From Pedobacter jeongneungensis (GTDB lineage: Bacteria; Bacteroidota; Bacteroidia; Sphingobacteriales; Sphingobacteriaceae), in the NCBI RefSeq assembly GCF_000633455.1, contig NZ_AYMG01000014.1, positions 175,055-239,054 on the forward strand: a stretch of DNA of 64,000 nucleotides, given 5' to 3'. A model generated the notes under the pieces. The model did no database searches. It worked only from the letters and a program-made list of their open reading frames with translations, and was not told where the DNA came from. Positions within the stretch are counted from its first letter, which is position 1, and each line of letters opens with the position of its first letter. The position numbers and the translations under genes were made by a program. This document shows, one piece after another, positions 7,735-17,421 of the stretch.

Positions 7735-8598
7735 TTAACTGGCCTGCTGTATAATGCCTTCTTTTTGCAAGATGAAATTGAACAGCTCTTCAATTGGCTT
7801 TTGTAAGATTTTTCCCGGCTCAATACCGTTTTCAAGCAATACCGAAATCAATGAATCCTGATAGTAATACGCAATTGATCCAACAAAATGGCATGGAACA
7901 CTTTTATGTTTCGGGTAATCTTTAACATTCGTATCAACAAATTCCTGAAATCCTGTACGAAGAATATCCTGGATAAAGGGATGGTCTTTATGATTGGCCA
8001 TGAAACGGCTAAATCCGGCTAAATAAATATTTGGAAAAGGCTTTTGGTAAACATTGGTAATAATCTGTTCCTTTTCGGAAGGAAAAGTTTTTTTAAACTC
8101 TGCCGCTAAATTGGCTGGCATTTTATTATACAAATAGCTTAAAAGCACCTTTTTTCCGAAAAAAGTACCAGAGCCTTCATCACCCAGTACATAACCCAGG
8201 CCATGGTGGCCATCGTGAATCTTTTTGCCGTCAAAATAACAGATATTAGATCCTGTACCTAAAATACAGTTTAAGCCTTCAGCATTTCCGCAGGTGGCAT
8301 ATACAGAGCCTAAAAGATCATGATCTACAGAGATAAAAGCATTTTCAAAAACAGCCGATAAGCCATTGGAAACCACTTCGTGTTTATCAGGTGAAGAGCA
8401 ACCGGCGCCAAAAAAGTATATTTCCTTAACATCGCTGGCATACTGGATCAAGAATTCATTTTTGGTAATCAGTTTGGTAATTTCCTGCTCACTTAAGAAA
8501 TAAGGGTTTATTCCGGGAGTGCTAAATTTAATGGTTTCGCCATTATGATAGCCCATCCAATCCGTTTTTGATGAGCCACTATCTGCAACAAGTATCAT
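7735..8598 (-). CDS. BadF/BadG/BcrA/BcrD-type ATPase, N-acetylglucosamine kinase-like
   Basis: 287 aa. An ASKHA-fold phosphotransferase: the phosphate-1 loop 'ADSGSSKTDW' at the N-terminus, the 'NCILGTGSNICYFDG' loop, and 'GLGYVLGDEGSGTFFGKK' in the middle, which is the form seen in eukaryote-like GlcNAc kinases of Bacteroidota. The likely reaction is ATP-dependent phosphorylation of N-acetylglucosamine or a related amino sugar, which would feed cell-wall recycling. Substrate is inferred from family resemblance only. It stands alone on the minus strand with no sugar operon around it. Confidence 0.82.
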   Translation of the reverse strand: MILVADSGSSKTDWMGYHNGETIKFSTPGINPYFLSEQEITKLITKNEFLIQYASDVKEIYFFGAGCSSPDKHEVVSNGLSAVFENAFISVDHDLLGSVYATCGNAEGLNCILGTGSNICYFDGKKIHDGHHGLGYVLGDEGSGTFFGKKVLLSYLYNKMPANLAAEFKKTFPSEKEQIITNVYQKPFPNIYLAGFSRFMANHKDHPFIQDILRTGFQEFVDTNVKDYPKHKSVPCHFVGSIAYYYQDSLISVLLENGIEPGKILQKPIEELFNFILQKEGIIQQAS

Positions 8599-8846
8599 GG
8601 GATTAAATATAAAAATTAATTACAGAATTTTATGATTGCAATAATTTCTTTACTTCTGTTAAACCATTTTAGTTAATAAAAAAATAAACAATCATCAATA
8701 ACAAATGATCAATCAATTACCAATGAACTAGTTGCGCGTTTAGTGCCTGGCGCATTTAGTTTAGGATAAATAATTTATCACTCAGAGACTTTATGCGATC
8801 TTGAGCTACTGCAAACCAATGAACGAATGACCATTAAATAAATGAA

Positions 8847-10157
8847 CTATTTTGATAAATCTATATTTCCGCTAATTGCTTTTAAATTGGTTTCTGCTAT
8901 TTTAGCCTGATATTGCATTTCGATAAAACGATTTTGTGCGTCAATGGCGTTGCGTTGTGCTTCTCTTAACTCTAAAGGAGCGATGCTGCCCAAGCGGTAT
9001 TTTGCCAGTGTGATATCAAGATTTTCTTTTGCAATATCTACATTGCGCTGTTCTAATTTAATCAGATCCAGATAAGTGCTGTAATTTTGATAAGCTGTGA
9101 GCAATTGCGAATTTACATCGAGTTTGGTTTTGCTTAAGGTTAAAGTCGAGTTTTCAATGTCTATCCTGGCATTGCGCTCATTTTGTCTTTGTAAAAAACC
9201 GTTAAATAAATTAAGGCTTGCAGTAACCCCATAGGTAAATCCGTTTGCGGCAAATTTCTGGTTAAAGCCTGTTGGACTGGTACTGTTTGCCCTGCTGTAA
9301 CCAGAATTTAAACTGATAGATGGATATCTTGCCCCGCGCACAGATTTTAAGTTTAAAGAGGCAATGCGCTGGTTAATAAAGGCATTTTGTACATTCGGAT
9401 TTTGCTGTTCGGCCATTTCGGCCATCTTGCTAAATAAAAGGCCTTTATCAACATCGATATTATTATCCACCGAAAATGAAGTGCCGATATCCCTAACCAT
9501 CAACTGGTTTAACCGCACTTTAGCCACTTGCAGGGCATTTTTAGTTTGCAGGTAATTTGAGGTATCGGTATTGTAATCCACCTGTGCTGTTAGTACATCA
9601 AGTTTTGAACCGCGACCCAATTGTAATTTGGTTTTAGCAATATTGGTACGCAACACAGAAACATCCATAGCACTATCGGCAGCAATAACAAGCTGTTGTT
9701 GCCGCACTACATCATAATAAGCGGTAATTACATCGGCAACGGTGGTTAAAATGGTTAATCGCGAATTAAGTTCACCCTGTTTTTGCAGTTCTTTCAAACG
9801 ATCGTAATTGGCAAACATGCTAAAACCGTCAAAAATGGTCCAGTTTAAGTCGGCACCGTAGCTATTATTGGTACTTTTTGCACCCGTAATCACCCGGTCA
9901 GGACCTGTTGCAGGCGTTTGACGGGTATTTTGGATACTTCCACCATTGGTATAACTTCCTGATAAATTAGGCAACATCCCTGCATTACCGATATTGGCAT
10001 TGTTTTTTGCAATATCGATCTGGTTTTTGCTGATTTTTATGTCGTAATTATTCTGTAAGGCAATTGTTATGGCCTCTTGTAAGCTTAGTTTCTCTTGTGC
10101 AAAGCCCGAAAGCGATAGGCTTAACAACAGGATCAATATTTTTAATTTCTTGCTCAT
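8847..10157 (-). CDS. TolC-family outer membrane efflux protein
   Basis: 436 aa from the ATG at 10157, which lies one base after the stop codon of the pump gene; an upstream in-frame TTG inside the pump gene is not credible. A signal peptide ('ILILLLSLSLSGFAQ') is followed by two repeated outer-membrane efflux domains, each with a long helical hairpin: 'LSLQEAITIALQNNYDIKI' opens the first, 'LYNLFNG'-like 'SLNLFNGFLQRQNERNA' lies in the second. It forms the outer-membrane channel for the RND pump encoded upstream. Third gene of an adaptor-pump-channel operon. Confidence 0.93.
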   Translation of the reverse strand: MSKKLKILILLLSLSLSGFAQEKLSLQEAITIALQNNYDIKISKNQIDIAKNNANIGNAGMLPNLSGSYTNGGSIQNTRQTPATGPDRVITGAKSTNNSYGADLNWTIFDGFSMFANYDRLKELQKQGELNSRLTILTTVADVITAYYDVVRQQQLVIAADSAMDVSVLRTNIAKTKLQLGRGSKLDVLTAQVDYNTDTSNYLQTKNALQVAKVRLNQLMVRDIGTSFSVDNNIDVDKGLLFSKMAEMAEQQNPNVQNAFINQRIASLNLKSVRGARYPSISLNSGYSRANSTSPTGFNQKFAANGFTYGVTASLNLFNGFLQRQNERNARIDIENSTLTLSKTKLDVNSQLLTAYQNYSTYLDLIKLEQRNVDIAKENLDITLAKYRLGSIAPLELREAQRNAIDAQNRFIEMQYQAKIAETNLKAISGNIDLSK

Positions 10158-10158
10158 C

Positions 10159-13100
10159 TTATTCTTCTGTGTGTAAAGCTTCTTGTTCAAAACGATGGGC
10201 TTCTTTTAATTCCTTGTTTGGTTTGTATGGTTTTGCCCAATAAGAGTAAATGGCCGGGATTACAAATAAGGTTAATACCAGCGAGAACAATGTTCCACCC
10301 ACAATTACGGTTCCCATACTCATCCTGCTTTTTGCAGCGGCGCCTAAAGCCAAGGCAATAGGTAAGGCACCAATCGCAATGGCTAAACTGGTCATTAAAA
10401 TCGGGCGCAAGCGCGAAACAGCGGCTTCTCGTATGGCTTCCGGGATGGGAGTGCCTTTTTCTTTTAACTGGTTGGCAAATTCGACAATCAAAATACCGTT
10501 TTTAGTTACTAAACCAATTAACATAATGGTTCCGATCTGGCTGAAAATATTCCAGCTCTGTCCGCAAAGCCACAGTGATAAAAATGCACCTGCTACGGCC
10601 ATTGGTACGGTTAAAATGATGATAATCGGATCTTTAAAACTCTCAAACTGTGCCGAAAGGATTAAATAAACGAGTAAGAGGGCTAAACCGAAGGCAAAGA
10701 AAGTGTTTGATGAACTTTCTTTAAAATCCCGCGATTCTCCACTCAAATCGGTAGAGAAGGTTTCGTCCAGTACTTTTTTAGATATGGCATCCATGGCATC
10801 AATACCTTCACCAATGCTTTTTCCTGGGGCTAAGCCAGCTGAAACGGTGGCAGCGATAAAACGATTGTTCCTGTATAATTGCGGCGGACTGCTTTCTTCT
10901 TTAGCGGTAACTACGTTATCCAGCTGAACCAGTTCGCCTTTATCATTACGTACGTAAACCGAACTTAAATCCAATGGATCTTTTCTGTCGCCACGGTCAA
11001 ACTGACCGATTACCTGGTATTGTTTACCATTCATGAAGAAGTACGAGAACCTTTGTCCGCTTAACCCCAGATTTAAGGTTTGGGCGATGGCAGAGATGGA
11101 AACACCTAAATTTTTGGCCTTATCACGATCAATCGTCAGGTTAATTTCGGGTTTGTTAAATTTCAGGTTCACATCCGAAACGGTAAAAGTAGGATCTTTA
11201 GATACGGCATCCATAAACAAAGGAATTTTCTCCCTTAGCTTTTCGAAATTCTGCGCCTGAATAATATAACTGATCGGTAAGCCTCCCCGGCGACCAACCG
11301 AAATGGTAGGCTGCTGGTTAACGATGGTTTTGCCCTCGGCATATTTTTTGGTGATGCGGGTGAGCATATCGGCAATATCCTTTTGCGAACGTTCACGCTC
11401 TTCCGGATATATCAAACCCATCCTCACAAAACCTGAGTTTACTGAACCTGATCCACCAAAACCCGGAGAGGTAATGGTAATGTTTACATTTTTCTCCGGA
11501 ACAGAATCAATCACCAATTGGTTCAGTTTCATGATAAACTGATCCGTATAGGTAAAAGATGCACCTTCTGGCGTAGTTACGTTGATATTGATTGCGCTTC
11601 TATCATCATAGGGAGCAGTTTCTTTTGGTAAAATCTTCCAGAATAAGAAAATTAAGCCCATACACACCAGAATAATCGGAATGGAAAGCCATCTTTTATC
11701 TAAAAATTTATTCAGATTCGATTCGTACGCATTGTTTAACTTCACAAAGTAAGGTTCTGTCCAATTGTAAAACCTTGATGGTTTATGCCCCCCTTTTTTC
11801 ATCAGGTAAGCATTCAGCATTGGGGTTAAAGTAAGCGATACAAAGGCTGATACCAATACGGCAGCGCCGATTACCACTCCAAATTCCCGGAATAAACGCC
11901 CCACAAAACCCTGTAAGAAAATTACCGGTAAGAATACTGCTGCAAGGGTAATGGAAATGGAAATTACGGCAAAAAAGATTTCGTTTGATCCTTTAATGGC
12001 TGCCTCAAATGGCGACATGCCCTCTTCAACCTTTTTAAAGATATTTTCGGTTACCACAATACCATCATCTACCACCAAACCTGTAGCCAATACAATGGCC
12101 AGTAAACTCAATACGTTTATCGAGAAGCCAAAGGCATACATGATAAAGAAGGTGAAAACCAGCGATACCGGAATATCAATCAATGGCCTGAAAGCAATGG
12201 CCCAATCCCTAAAAAACAGGTAAATGATCAGAATTACCAGCACCAGTGATAAACCAATGGTTTCGGCCACCTCTGTTACCGAACGTTTAATAAACAAGGT
12301 ATTGTCTAAAGCTACTTTAAGCTTAATGTCCTGTGGAATATCAGCTTTTAATTTATCAAAACGTTTGTAAAACTCTTTACTGATATCAAGATAATTGGCT
12401 CCAGGCTGTGGAATAATGGCAATGGCCACCATCGGTTTGCCCGATTCGCGCAAAATGGTTTCTTCGTTTTCCGGGCCTAAAACTGCATAACCAACATCTT
12501 TTAACTTAATTACCTGATTGCTGTCTGATTTCAGGATCAGGTTGTTAAACTGGTTTTCATCGGTCAGTTTTCCAAGGGTTTTTACCGTTAGCTCTGTTGT
12601 TGCACCCGTAATTTTTCCTGATGGAAGCTCCACGTTTTCGTTATCCAAAGCGGTAACAATATCCTGCGAGGTTAAACCGTAAGCACTCAGTTTATTAGGA
12701 TCCATCCAGATACGCATGGCATATTTCCTTTGCCCCTGAATCTGCACACTACTTACACCTGGAATGGTCTGGATACGGTCGGCAATTACGTTTTCTGCAT
12801 AATCGCTTAATTCTAAGGTATTTCGTTTATCACTCTGGATCGTCATCGATAAAATCGGATCAGAGTTTGCATCGGCCTTACTTACCACTGGTAAACCGTC
12901 GATATCTTTAGGTAAAGTACGTGCTGCCTGCGATACTTTATCGCGGACATCGTTTGCCGCCTCTTCAATATTTTTATCAAGGTTAAACTCAATGGTGATG
13001 TTACTGGTACCCTGGTTACTCGATGAAGAAATATTCCGGATCCCATCAATCGAATTGATTGATTTTTCTAAAGGTTCGGTAATCTGCGATTCGATGATAT

Positions 13101-13269
13101 CTGAGTTGGCGCCTGGGTAAGATGTTCTCACCGAAACCACTGTTGGATCGATAGAAGGATATTCCCTTACACCCAGAAAGGTATAGCCGATTATCCCGAA
13201 AAGGACAATCAATAAGTTCATTACAATGGCCAGAACGGGCCTTTTTATACTCGTGGTTGAGATACTCAT
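10159..13269 (-). CDS. RND multidrug efflux pump, AcrB/HAE1 family
   Basis: 1036 aa, the usual AcrB-type length. Inner-membrane proton-driven transporter with 12 membrane helices and two large periplasmic loops. The proton-relay pair is seen in TM4 ('ATGLVVDDGIVVTEN') and the partner Lys in TM10 ('LIGLVTKNGILIVEF'). The N-terminus 'SIKRPVLAIVMNLLIVLFG' is typical. It starts 2 bp after the adaptor gene ends and its stop codon lies one base from the channel gene, so the three are one operon. Substrate range cannot be read from sequence. No TetR-type regulator is adjacent. Confidence 0.96.
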   Translation of the reverse strand: MSISTTSIKRPVLAIVMNLLIVLFGIIGYTFLGVREYPSIDPTVVSVRTSYPGANSDIIESQITEPLEKSINSIDGIRNISSSSNQGTSNITIEFNLDKNIEEAANDVRDKVSQAARTLPKDIDGLPVVSKADANSDPILSMTIQSDKRNTLELSDYAENVIADRIQTIPGVSSVQIQGQRKYAMRIWMDPNKLSAYGLTSQDIVTALDNENVELPSGKITGATTELTVKTLGKLTDENQFNNLILKSDSNQVIKLKDVGYAVLGPENEETILRESGKPMVAIAIIPQPGANYLDISKEFYKRFDKLKADIPQDIKLKVALDNTLFIKRSVTEVAETIGLSLVLVILIIYLFFRDWAIAFRPLIDIPVSLVFTFFIMYAFGFSINVLSLLAIVLATGLVVDDGIVVTENIFKKVEEGMSPFEAAIKGSNEIFFAVISISITLAAVFLPVIFLQGFVGRLFREFGVVIGAAVLVSAFVSLTLTPMLNAYLMKKGGHKPSRFYNWTEPYFVKLNNAYESNLNKFLDKRWLSIPIILVCMGLIFLFWKILPKETAPYDDRSAININVTTPEGASFTYTDQFIMKLNQLVIDSVPEKNVNITITSPGFGGSGSVNSGFVRMGLIYPEERERSQKDIADMLTRITKKYAEGKTIVNQQPTISVGRRGGLPISYIIQAQNFEKLREKIPLFMDAVSKDPTFTVSDVNLKFNKPEINLTIDRDKAKNLGVSISAIAQTLNLGLSGQRFSYFFMNGKQYQVIGQFDRGDRKDPLDLSSVYVRNDKGELVQLDNVVTAKEESSPPQLYRNNRFIAATVSAGLAPGKSIGEGIDAMDAISKKVLDETFSTDLSGESRDFKESSSNTFFAFGLALLLVYLILSAQFESFKDPIIIILTVPMAVAGAFLSLWLCGQSWNIFSQIGTIMLIGLVTKNGILIVEFANQLKEKGTPIPEAIREAAVSRLRPILMTSLAIAIGALPIALALGAAAKSRMSMGTVIVGGTLFSLVLTLFVIPAIYSYWAKPYKPNKELKEAHRFEQEALHTEE

Positions 13270-13271
13270 AA

Positions 13272-14369
13272 TTATTCTTTAACCAAATGAACTTTTACAG
13301 GAGCATCTTTCTTTAAAGCCATCGATCCGGTTGTTAATACCGTATCGCCAACTTTTAATCCTGAAGTAATTACGATATTTTCATCGGTACGTGTTCCGGC
13401 CTCAACCTTAACTTCCTGTGCTTTCCCATTCTTTTGGATATATACAATCTTGCCTTTTAAAACGGGTACCACTGCTTCATTTGGAATCAATATTGCATTT
13501 TGCAGGGTGCTTAATGCCAGTTTGATCTTCGCAAATGAACCTGGTAACAGCGCATTATCTGCATTTGGTGCCAAAGCCCTGATCTGTAAAGTCCGCGTTG
13601 CAGCATTAATTCCAGGCTCTATTGCGTAAACTTTTCCTTTGTTCTCTTTTGATGAGCCATCGGTGGTAAAGGTAATTTCTGAATTTATTTTAATCTGTCC
13701 GGCATACTTCTCAGGAACTGAAAACGTAACCTTAACCGGATTGGTGCTTACCAGATTGGCAATTACCGTTGCTGGTGTTAAATAGGTTCCTGCTGAGATG
13801 CTGCGTAAACCAACACGACCTGTAAAAGGCGCGCGGATGGTAGTTTTTGCCAGTTGTGCCCTGATTAATTGTGCCTGCGCCTCTAAAGATTTTAAATCGG
13901 CTAAAGAAGTATCATACTCTTCCTGACTGATGGCGCCTTTGGCTAAAAGCTGTTTAGCCCTGTTTTCGTTTGTTCCCGAAAGCTTTTGTTTGGTTAATGC
14001 ATCCTGCAACTGTGCCTGTATATCCCTGTCGTTTACTTTTACCAGCACACTTCCTTTTGATACAGTTGTACCTTCCTGAAAATAAATGCCGGTAACCAAT
14101 CCCGATACTTCACTTTTAAGCACAACAGATTCGTTGGCATCAATGGCGCCTGTAATTTCAAGGTCGTTATCAAATGATGTTGTTTTTACCACAATACCAT
14201 CTACCACAAGTGGTGCCGATTTTCCATCTTTACCACCTGATTTTCCTTTTCCTGCCCCTGCAGATGCCCCTCCTTTGCCCTCGAGTTTTTTGTTTGCGTT
14301 AATTCTGTAATAGACTAAATAAGCCAGGCCTATGGCTAAAACAGCATAGATAATATACCTTTTCTTCAT
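13272..14369 (-). CDS. RND efflux periplasmic adaptor (HlyD/AcrA family)
   Basis: 365 aa. An N-terminal membrane anchor ('YIIYAVLAIGLAYLVYY') is followed by a Gly/Lys/Ser-rich linker at about 30-50, which is unusually low in complexity. Then come a lipoyl-like half ('LKSEVSGLVTGIYFQEGTTV'), a coiled-coil hairpin (about 110-165), the second lipoyl half ('TIRAPFTGRVGLRSISAG') and beta-barrel plus membrane-proximal domains. It bridges the pump and the TolC-like channel. First gene of the operon; the region upstream probably holds the promoter. Confidence 0.94.
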   Translation of the reverse strand: MKKRYIIYAVLAIGLAYLVYYRINANKKLEGKGGASAGAGKGKSGGKDGKSAPLVVDGIVVKTTSFDNDLEITGAIDANESVVLKSEVSGLVTGIYFQEGTTVSKGSVLVKVNDRDIQAQLQDALTKQKLSGTNENRAKQLLAKGAISQEEYDTSLADLKSLEAQAQLIRAQLAKTTIRAPFTGRVGLRSISAGTYLTPATVIANLVSTNPVKVTFSVPEKYAGQIKINSEITFTTDGSSKENKGKVYAIEPGINAATRTLQIRALAPNADNALLPGSFAKIKLALSTLQNAILIPNEAVVPVLKGKIVYIQKNGKAQEVKVEAGTRTDENIVITSGLKVGDTVLTTGSMALKKDAPVKVHLVKE

Positions 14370-14738
14370 GTTTATATTTGTGTCGTGCGTATTCCAAACA
14401 TTAAAATAAGATTAATGTTCCAGAATTAGAGCGTAAAAATATTCAAATAGTTTAGTCCTAAATTTGTTGTATTAAGGATGTTACCGATTTTATTCCGGAT
14501 TCTGAAGTCGGAAGTCCATAGTTTGGATGCAAAATAATAAGTACTGATTAATTATTATCCCTCGAAAATCAACAAATTAATGCCTGGTGCCACTTGGCTG
14601 TTAAAGTTCCATCCGCTTTCCGCATATCGCCCAACGCCAAACGCGGGGCAAACAGAAACAACTATTTTACACCACATTTAGCTATTTTGTTCCAAAACCT
14701 CATCAATAAATATAAATTTGCAACAAAACACCCTCAAT
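14370..14738. other. Divergent intergenic region, efflux operon / M61 peptidase
   Basis: 369 bp without a supported gene. It should hold the two divergent promoters, but I see no unambiguous -33/-7 pair. At 14622-14655 there is a cluster of CGC-containing words (CCGCATATCGCCCAACGCC, AAACGC) of the kind also seen at other gene borders in this window. Confidence 0.5.
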
Positions 14739-16568
14739 ATGTTTAATAAAAAATCAATTTTAAGTTTAGTTTTACTACTAACGTGTATTATGGCAGCGAA
14801 GGCGCAGGTAAAAATAGGCTTTGAGGTTTCTTTTAAAGAGCCACAGGCACACTATGCTGAAGTGCAGATGAATATTTCTGGCTTAGCAAAAGATTATGTA
14901 GATGTAAAAATGCCAGTATGGACCCCTGGTTCTTATTTGGTGCGTGAATTTGAAAAAAGTGTAGAAGAATTTAAAGCTACAGCGGCAGGTAAAGCGGTTA
15001 AAGTAGAAAAGGTAAGAAAAAATACCTGGAGAATTTTCTCTGCAAAAGCGGCCAATATCCAGATCAATTACCGTGTTTATGCATTCGAAATTTCGGTGCG
15101 TACACCATTTATCGACGAATCACATGCATTTTTATCTCCAACAGGTATTTTTATGCATCCTGATGGTTTGATCAAATCGCCAAGTACCGTAAAAATTATT
15201 CCTTTCAATACCTGGAGCAAAGTTTCAACCGGTTTAACACCAGTTGCAGGCGAGCAGTTTACGTATAAGGCAACCGATTTTGATATTCTTTACGATAGTC
15301 CTATTGAAGTGGGTAACCAGGATGTTTTCGAATTTACAGCAGCCGGTGTTCGTCACGAAGTGGCCATGTACGGTGGTGGTAACTACGATAAGGAAAAGCT
15401 TAAGGTAGATATGGCCAAAATTGTTGAAAAGGAAACTGAAGTGTATGGCGAAAACCCAAATAAACACTATGTTTTTATCGTACACAACTTTTTAAAAGGC
15501 GGCGGCGGTTTAGAGCATTTAAACTCTACTACTTTGGGTGCGAGCAGAAATGCATACAATACCGCAGAAGGTTATAAAGGCTTTTTGAGTTTGGTTGCAC
15601 ATGAATATCATCACCTTTGGAATGTTAAACGTTTGCGCCCTGTGGCATTAGGCCCATTCGATTACGATAATGAGAATTATACCACCAACCTATGGGTAGC
15701 TGAAGGCTTTACTTCATATTATGAGAATAAATATATACACAGGGCTGGTTTTACAGATATAAATGAGTTTTTGAAAGATCTTGCAGGTGGGGTAGGTACA
15801 GTTTTAAATACACCTGGTGCAAAATATCAATCAGCAGCTTCATCAAGTTATGATGCATGGATTATCGGTTACCGCCCGAACGAAAACTCAAAAAACAATT
15901 CTATCTCTTACTATAATAAAGGAGAGGTGATCGGTATTTTAATGGATCTCGAAATCATCAATGCCACTAAAGGCGCTAAAAGTTTGGATGATGTAATGAA
16001 AGCCATGTACTTACAGTGCAAAACTTTAAAACGTGGTTATACCGACGCAGAATTTAAAGCCATGGTTGAAAAAATATCAGGAATCAGTTTTACCAATTTC
16101 TGGGCAAAATATGTGAACGGTGTAGATGATGTTGAATATGTAAAATACTTCGCTTATGCCGGTGTAGATGTATCAACAGAAAATGCAACACCTGGCAAAC
16201 CGGTTACAGGTGCTTCCGGACAGTTAACCAATGACGGTTTAGTAATCACCTCAACAACAAGAAATTCTGCAGCCTGGATTAATGGCTTAAATGTGAATGA
16301 TGTGATACTTACTTTAGACGATACTACATTAAGTGATGCATTATCAACCGTGAGGTTAAAAAGCCCGATGATTTCTTTAGACGCCATCCCTTTGGTAGGT
16401 AAAAAGAATATCGGTGATGTACTGAAATTAAAAGTTAAACGCGATGGTCTTGAAAAAGAAATCTCTTTAACCTTAAAAGAAAACCCGAATGTACGCTTAA
16501 AAGCAACCGTTAATGAAAATGCAACTCCTGCACAAAAAGCAGTGTTAAAAAAATGGACGGGGGTTTAG
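14739..16568 (+). CDS. M61-family metallopeptidase with C-terminal PDZ domain
   Basis: 609 aa from the ATG at 14739; the longer frame needs a TTG. Signal peptide 'ILSLVLLLTCIMAAKAQ' implies export. After a beta-rich N-terminal domain ('WTPGSYLVREF') comes the zinc site HEYHH at residues 288-292, with the third ligand Glu in 'NLWVAEGFTSYYE'. The last ~110 residues hold a PDZ domain ('LTNDGLVITSTTRNSAAW', 'VNDVILTLDD'). Family: glycyl aminopeptidase-like M61 enzymes, periplasmic. Probably a monocistronic gene, ending at a terminator shared with the convergent gene. Confidence 0.93.
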   Translation: MFNKKSILSLVLLLTCIMAAKAQVKIGFEVSFKEPQAHYAEVQMNISGLAKDYVDVKMPVWTPGSYLVREFEKSVEEFKATAAGKAVKVEKVRKNTWRIFSAKAANIQINYRVYAFEISVRTPFIDESHAFLSPTGIFMHPDGLIKSPSTVKIIPFNTWSKVSTGLTPVAGEQFTYKATDFDILYDSPIEVGNQDVFEFTAAGVRHEVAMYGGGNYDKEKLKVDMAKIVEKETEVYGENPNKHYVFIVHNFLKGGGGLEHLNSTTLGASRNAYNTAEGYKGFLSLVAHEYHHLWNVKRLRPVALGPFDYDNENYTTNLWVAEGFTSYYENKYIHRAGFTDINEFLKDLAGGVGTVLNTPGAKYQSAASSSYDAWIIGYRPNENSKNNSISYYNKGEVIGILMDLEIINATKGAKSLDDVMKAMYLQCKTLKRGYTDAEFKAMVEKISGISFTNFWAKYVNGVDDVEYVKYFAYAGVDVSTENATPGKPVTGASGQLTNDGLVITSTTRNSAAWINGLNVNDVILTLDDTTLSDALSTVRLKSPMISLDAIPLVGKKNIGDVLKLKVKRDGLEKEISLTLKENPNVRLKATVNENATPAQKAVLKKWTGV

Positions 16569-16611
16569 TTTAGAGTCTTAATTCCTCAGTCATGAGCCTA
16601 TAGTTCAAGGC

Positions 16612-16655
16612 ATAAAAAAATCCCGTAAGATGAATTTCTTACGGGATTTTTTATG
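16612..16655. terminator. Bidirectional terminator between convergent genes
   Basis: Arms ATCCCGTAAGA / TCTTACGGGAT around a 6-nt loop, with an A-run before and a T-run after, so it can serve both the M61 peptidase (plus) and the outer-membrane protein (minus). Confidence 0.88.
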
Positions 16656-16703
16656 TTGCGTACTTCGCTTAACGCCATGCGCCTAACGCTCCACGCTTTC
16701 CGC

Positions 16704-17168
16704 CTAGAAAGTATATCTAAAGCCTAAACCGAATCTTCCAGCATTAAAATCGCTATCATTACTGCCGATGTATAACCTTGGTCTCCAGTCTAAAGCCAAC
16801 GCTAAAGGTGCACCTGAGAATTTATAATCTAAACCCACCATTGGTACTAAATAAAAGCTAGAGCCACCATCATACAATTGGATAGAAGGACCACCACCTA
16901 AGTACCAATCTAAGCCTTTAGCTCCAGGGATTGAAGAGTTATATTGAAGAAACCCTTGGATAATGGTAGAGTTTCCGCCAAATAACACATCACCTTGAAT
17001 GGCTGCTTTTGGACTGAAGTGATGTCTGATTGAGGGACCAACCAATGTTGCGCCATCACCAAAATCAATGCCTAAACCTAATCCGGTTTTATAGTTTTGG
17101 GCTTTAACGTTTGTTGTACTGAAGGCAAATAGTGCAATACATCCTAAAATTGTAAATAACTTTTTCAT
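16704..17168 (-). CDS. Small outer-membrane beta-barrel protein
   Basis: 154 aa. A signal peptide 'FTILGCIALFAFSTTNVKAQ' precedes alternating hydrophobic beta strands ending in 'RFGLGFRYTF', with the C-terminal aromatic residue typical of outer-membrane barrels. It is similar in character to small porin-family proteins of Bacteroidota. Ligand or role unknown. Transcribed alone; the promoter should lie in the AT-rich region 17169-17421 shared with the divergent acyl-CoA ligase gene. Confidence 0.8.
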   Translation of the reverse strand: MKKLFTILGCIALFAFSTTNVKAQNYKTGLGLGIDFGDGATLVGPSIRHHFSPKAAIQGDVLFGGNSTIIQGFLQYNSSIPGAKGLDWYLGGGPSIQLYDGGSSFYLVPMVGLDYKFSGAPLALALDWRPRLYIGSNDSDFNAGRFGLGFRYTF

Positions 17169-17421
17169 AATTTAAGTGTTTTTTAAATAATTACCAGCCT
17201 AACAACTTTAGTGCCGTTTATGTTTTTTTGGTCAAAATCTAAAATCATAAAAAACAATGCTTGCATAGTAATTTTGTAATTGCTAAGTTTATTTAAATAT
17301 TTTTTGATAAGCATAAATGCACTGGTTTCTTAATGGCGAGGTATTATTTTTATTAAAAAGAGATATAGACATCAATCTTTGAGATTGAATTTTTAACTTA
17401 ACCAAATATTATACAATTCAT

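Noticed and set aside
10250..12223. Several plus-strand ORFs inside the RND pump gene
   Set aside because: All lie antisense to a full-length, motif-complete pump gene and show no domain of their own.
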